Position numbers and translations under genes: made by a program
Shown here: positions 62,386 to 64,000 of the stretch, piece after piece
How positions within the stretch are numbered: the stretch's first letter is position 1
How the letters are laid out: every line of letters begins with the position of its first letter
Notes under the pieces: generated by a model
Database searches by the model: none
What the model saw: the letters and a program-made list of their open reading frames with translations, nothing else
What the model was told of the DNA's origin: nothing
NCBI GenBank assembly: GCA_964017065.1
Contig: OZ024788.1
Span: 5,596,887 to 5,660,886, forward strand
DNA: 64,000 nucleotides
From: Haliclona indistincta
Taxonomy: Eukaryota > Porifera > Demospongiae > Haplosclerida > Chalinidae
Direction: 5' to 3'

Positions 62386-64000
62386 CTACAAGTAGCAAAA
62401 AATAATGATGATCTTTCAATGAAGAATTCATAATAAAAACCTATTCTCACAGTTTAATGTGCCTATAATTGACACACGTAGTTATTATGCTAAAGAACCC
62501 TTCAATACGGAGAAAAGTGAAGCAAGAGCCTCCGTTGGTTACTAACAACCAGGACCAAAATCACATATGGACGATACAGCATGTACATGACAAGAGTACG
62601 AACTCTAGAGGCAGTTAAACTCTTTGCCTGCCTAGTGGATGAGCAAACTGCTCATCACTTAAAACACAGTACCGCAAACGTAGAAATTTTTGTGTTTTAG
62701 TCAGGATGAACAAAATTTGAACTTTCCGTGGGTAAAATTTTTGTTGCTCTAATGCAAAATGTATGAGGAATACACGGATTTTTTTCGCTTTAAGAGCACC
62801 AAAAAACGTGAACATTTTCATGTGCGAAGTATTCTATGTGTACGGTATTGTGCAATCATTGTACACTACATTCACACTAACAACTGAGACTGTTTCCGCT
62901 ATTCCGAGCTAAAGAGAAAAACAACGGTAAGCTCAGTTCCGTAATTGATTAGGTATTGTTTCGTGAACGAACACAGGCAGTTAGCTTTATCTGTCATCTC
63001 ATGTGATATACACACATGTGGGATCAAACACACCAGACAAACTGATGCATGAATGCACAACATAACTTCCTAGCAGAGATTAATGAGGCTATTGGCAGGA
63101 AGAGAGCACTATGTATACTCACTACAGATCACTTCCTAAAGGAACTGATGGGAACTAGGATCATGTCAAAAACATGTATCAATCAAAGGTGACACAATAA
63201 AGACAGCTATTCAAAACACCAAGCTAGGGATAGTGAAATTTGTAGACTATTACATTATCCTGGGACATTAGATCACAACCAAGCAATGTGACCAATCAGG
63301 TTGTAGGTTTGTGACTCTATAGCGAATCTCACCGCTATCACGATCTCATAACGGCATCTCACCACGCAGCATAGATTGCGGTTTTGTGTGTGGAGTTTTA
63401 TTAAATTTTTATAGCAATTGTGGTTCTCTTCATTTCTGATTGCTGTTGCTATGGTCTAAGCAGTAAGACGGCACATCTAACTACATGTATTACTATAGCA
63501 ACCTCGCTATGCTCATGCCTCCATAGCAACGGCTCTAGGGTTTCTAAAACGCACAGATCCTAGGATGATCAGTCTGTGTATTGTGTGTAGACTAATAGTG
63601 TATCTATTCTGTCTCACACAGTGCCACAGTCACATGACAAACACCTACGCACATTCAGTAAAATCGGTTTGAAGATCACGACCGAGGACTAAACACCAAT
63701 GTGTCAGCTTTAACAAAACAGTAATGGCTGAAGCTCTACGTAAAACATTAGACGTAAATGAATTACCTAGGGAGCATGGATTGCTCAAAACTTCCTTTTT
63801 GAAATAATAAAGAATTCACGCTTGAATGGAGATGCAGGTACTCTGTAATCTAGTTATCTGTTTTAGAGCTTTTTACTAAATCTCACCAGAACCAAAATTG
63901 AATCCTCAAAAGAGCTCTACCAAACCATAGCAGACATACATTGTACTGTACATAGTTAGTTATTTAAAGCACAACAATGCAGCTCTCAACAACATGCACA
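62386..64000. other. Region upstream of the first readable LMF2 exon
   Basis: About 1.6 kb without a gene I can support. I looked on the minus strand for the expected N-terminal LMF exon (a transmembrane segment followed by a Gly-Leu-Tyr-Gly-like motif) and did not find it. The sequence is AT-rich with short incidental frames. Confidence 0.45.

Overview
The window is metazoan nuclear DNA: spliced genes with dozens of short exons, GT-AG introns often only 50-150 bp long, AT-rich introns and many small foldback and MITE-like repeats. The compact introns and the gene families suggest a sponge (demosponge-like) genome. That placement is inference; the animal origin rests on death-fold caspases, an RNF213-type giant AAA+ protein and LMF2.

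Layout. (1) 1-23164, minus strand: a giant RNF213/mysterin-like gene, copy B, with its 5' end in the window and its 3' end running off the left edge. (2) 24084-25364, plus strand: a five-exon gene of unknown function, head-to-head with copy B and tail-to-tail with copy A. (3) 25964-49017, minus strand: a second, complete RNF213-like gene, copy A, with the same exon order, roughly 60 exons and about 5,300 residues by my rough count. (4) 49470-50901 and 53976-55713, plus strand: two tandem caspase genes, the first head-to-head with copy A. (5) 52990-53145, minus strand: a decayed copy of the last LMF2 exon, lying between the caspases. (6) 57235-62385 or beyond, minus strand: an LMF2-type lipase maturation factor gene lacking a recognisable first exon. 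Introns and spacers hold several terminal-inverted-repeat elements, two long hairpins and several satellite tracts.

How the parts relate. The RNF213-like genes encode the family's dynein-like AAA+ core, with P-loops and Walker B acidic residues intact in both copies, and the downstream E3-module-like region. I see no RING or RZ-type zinc finger in the readable exons, and copy A ends in two SAM-like domains. A death-fold caspase shares a 452-bp divergent promoter interval with copy A, and short promoter blocks are conserved between copies A and B. Together these suggest an innate-immunity or cell-death neighbourhood built by tandem duplication. The joint function is inference. Copy B carries a 332-bp transposable element inside a coding exon, with copy A preserving the empty site, so copy B may be truncated or on its way to becoming a pseudogene.
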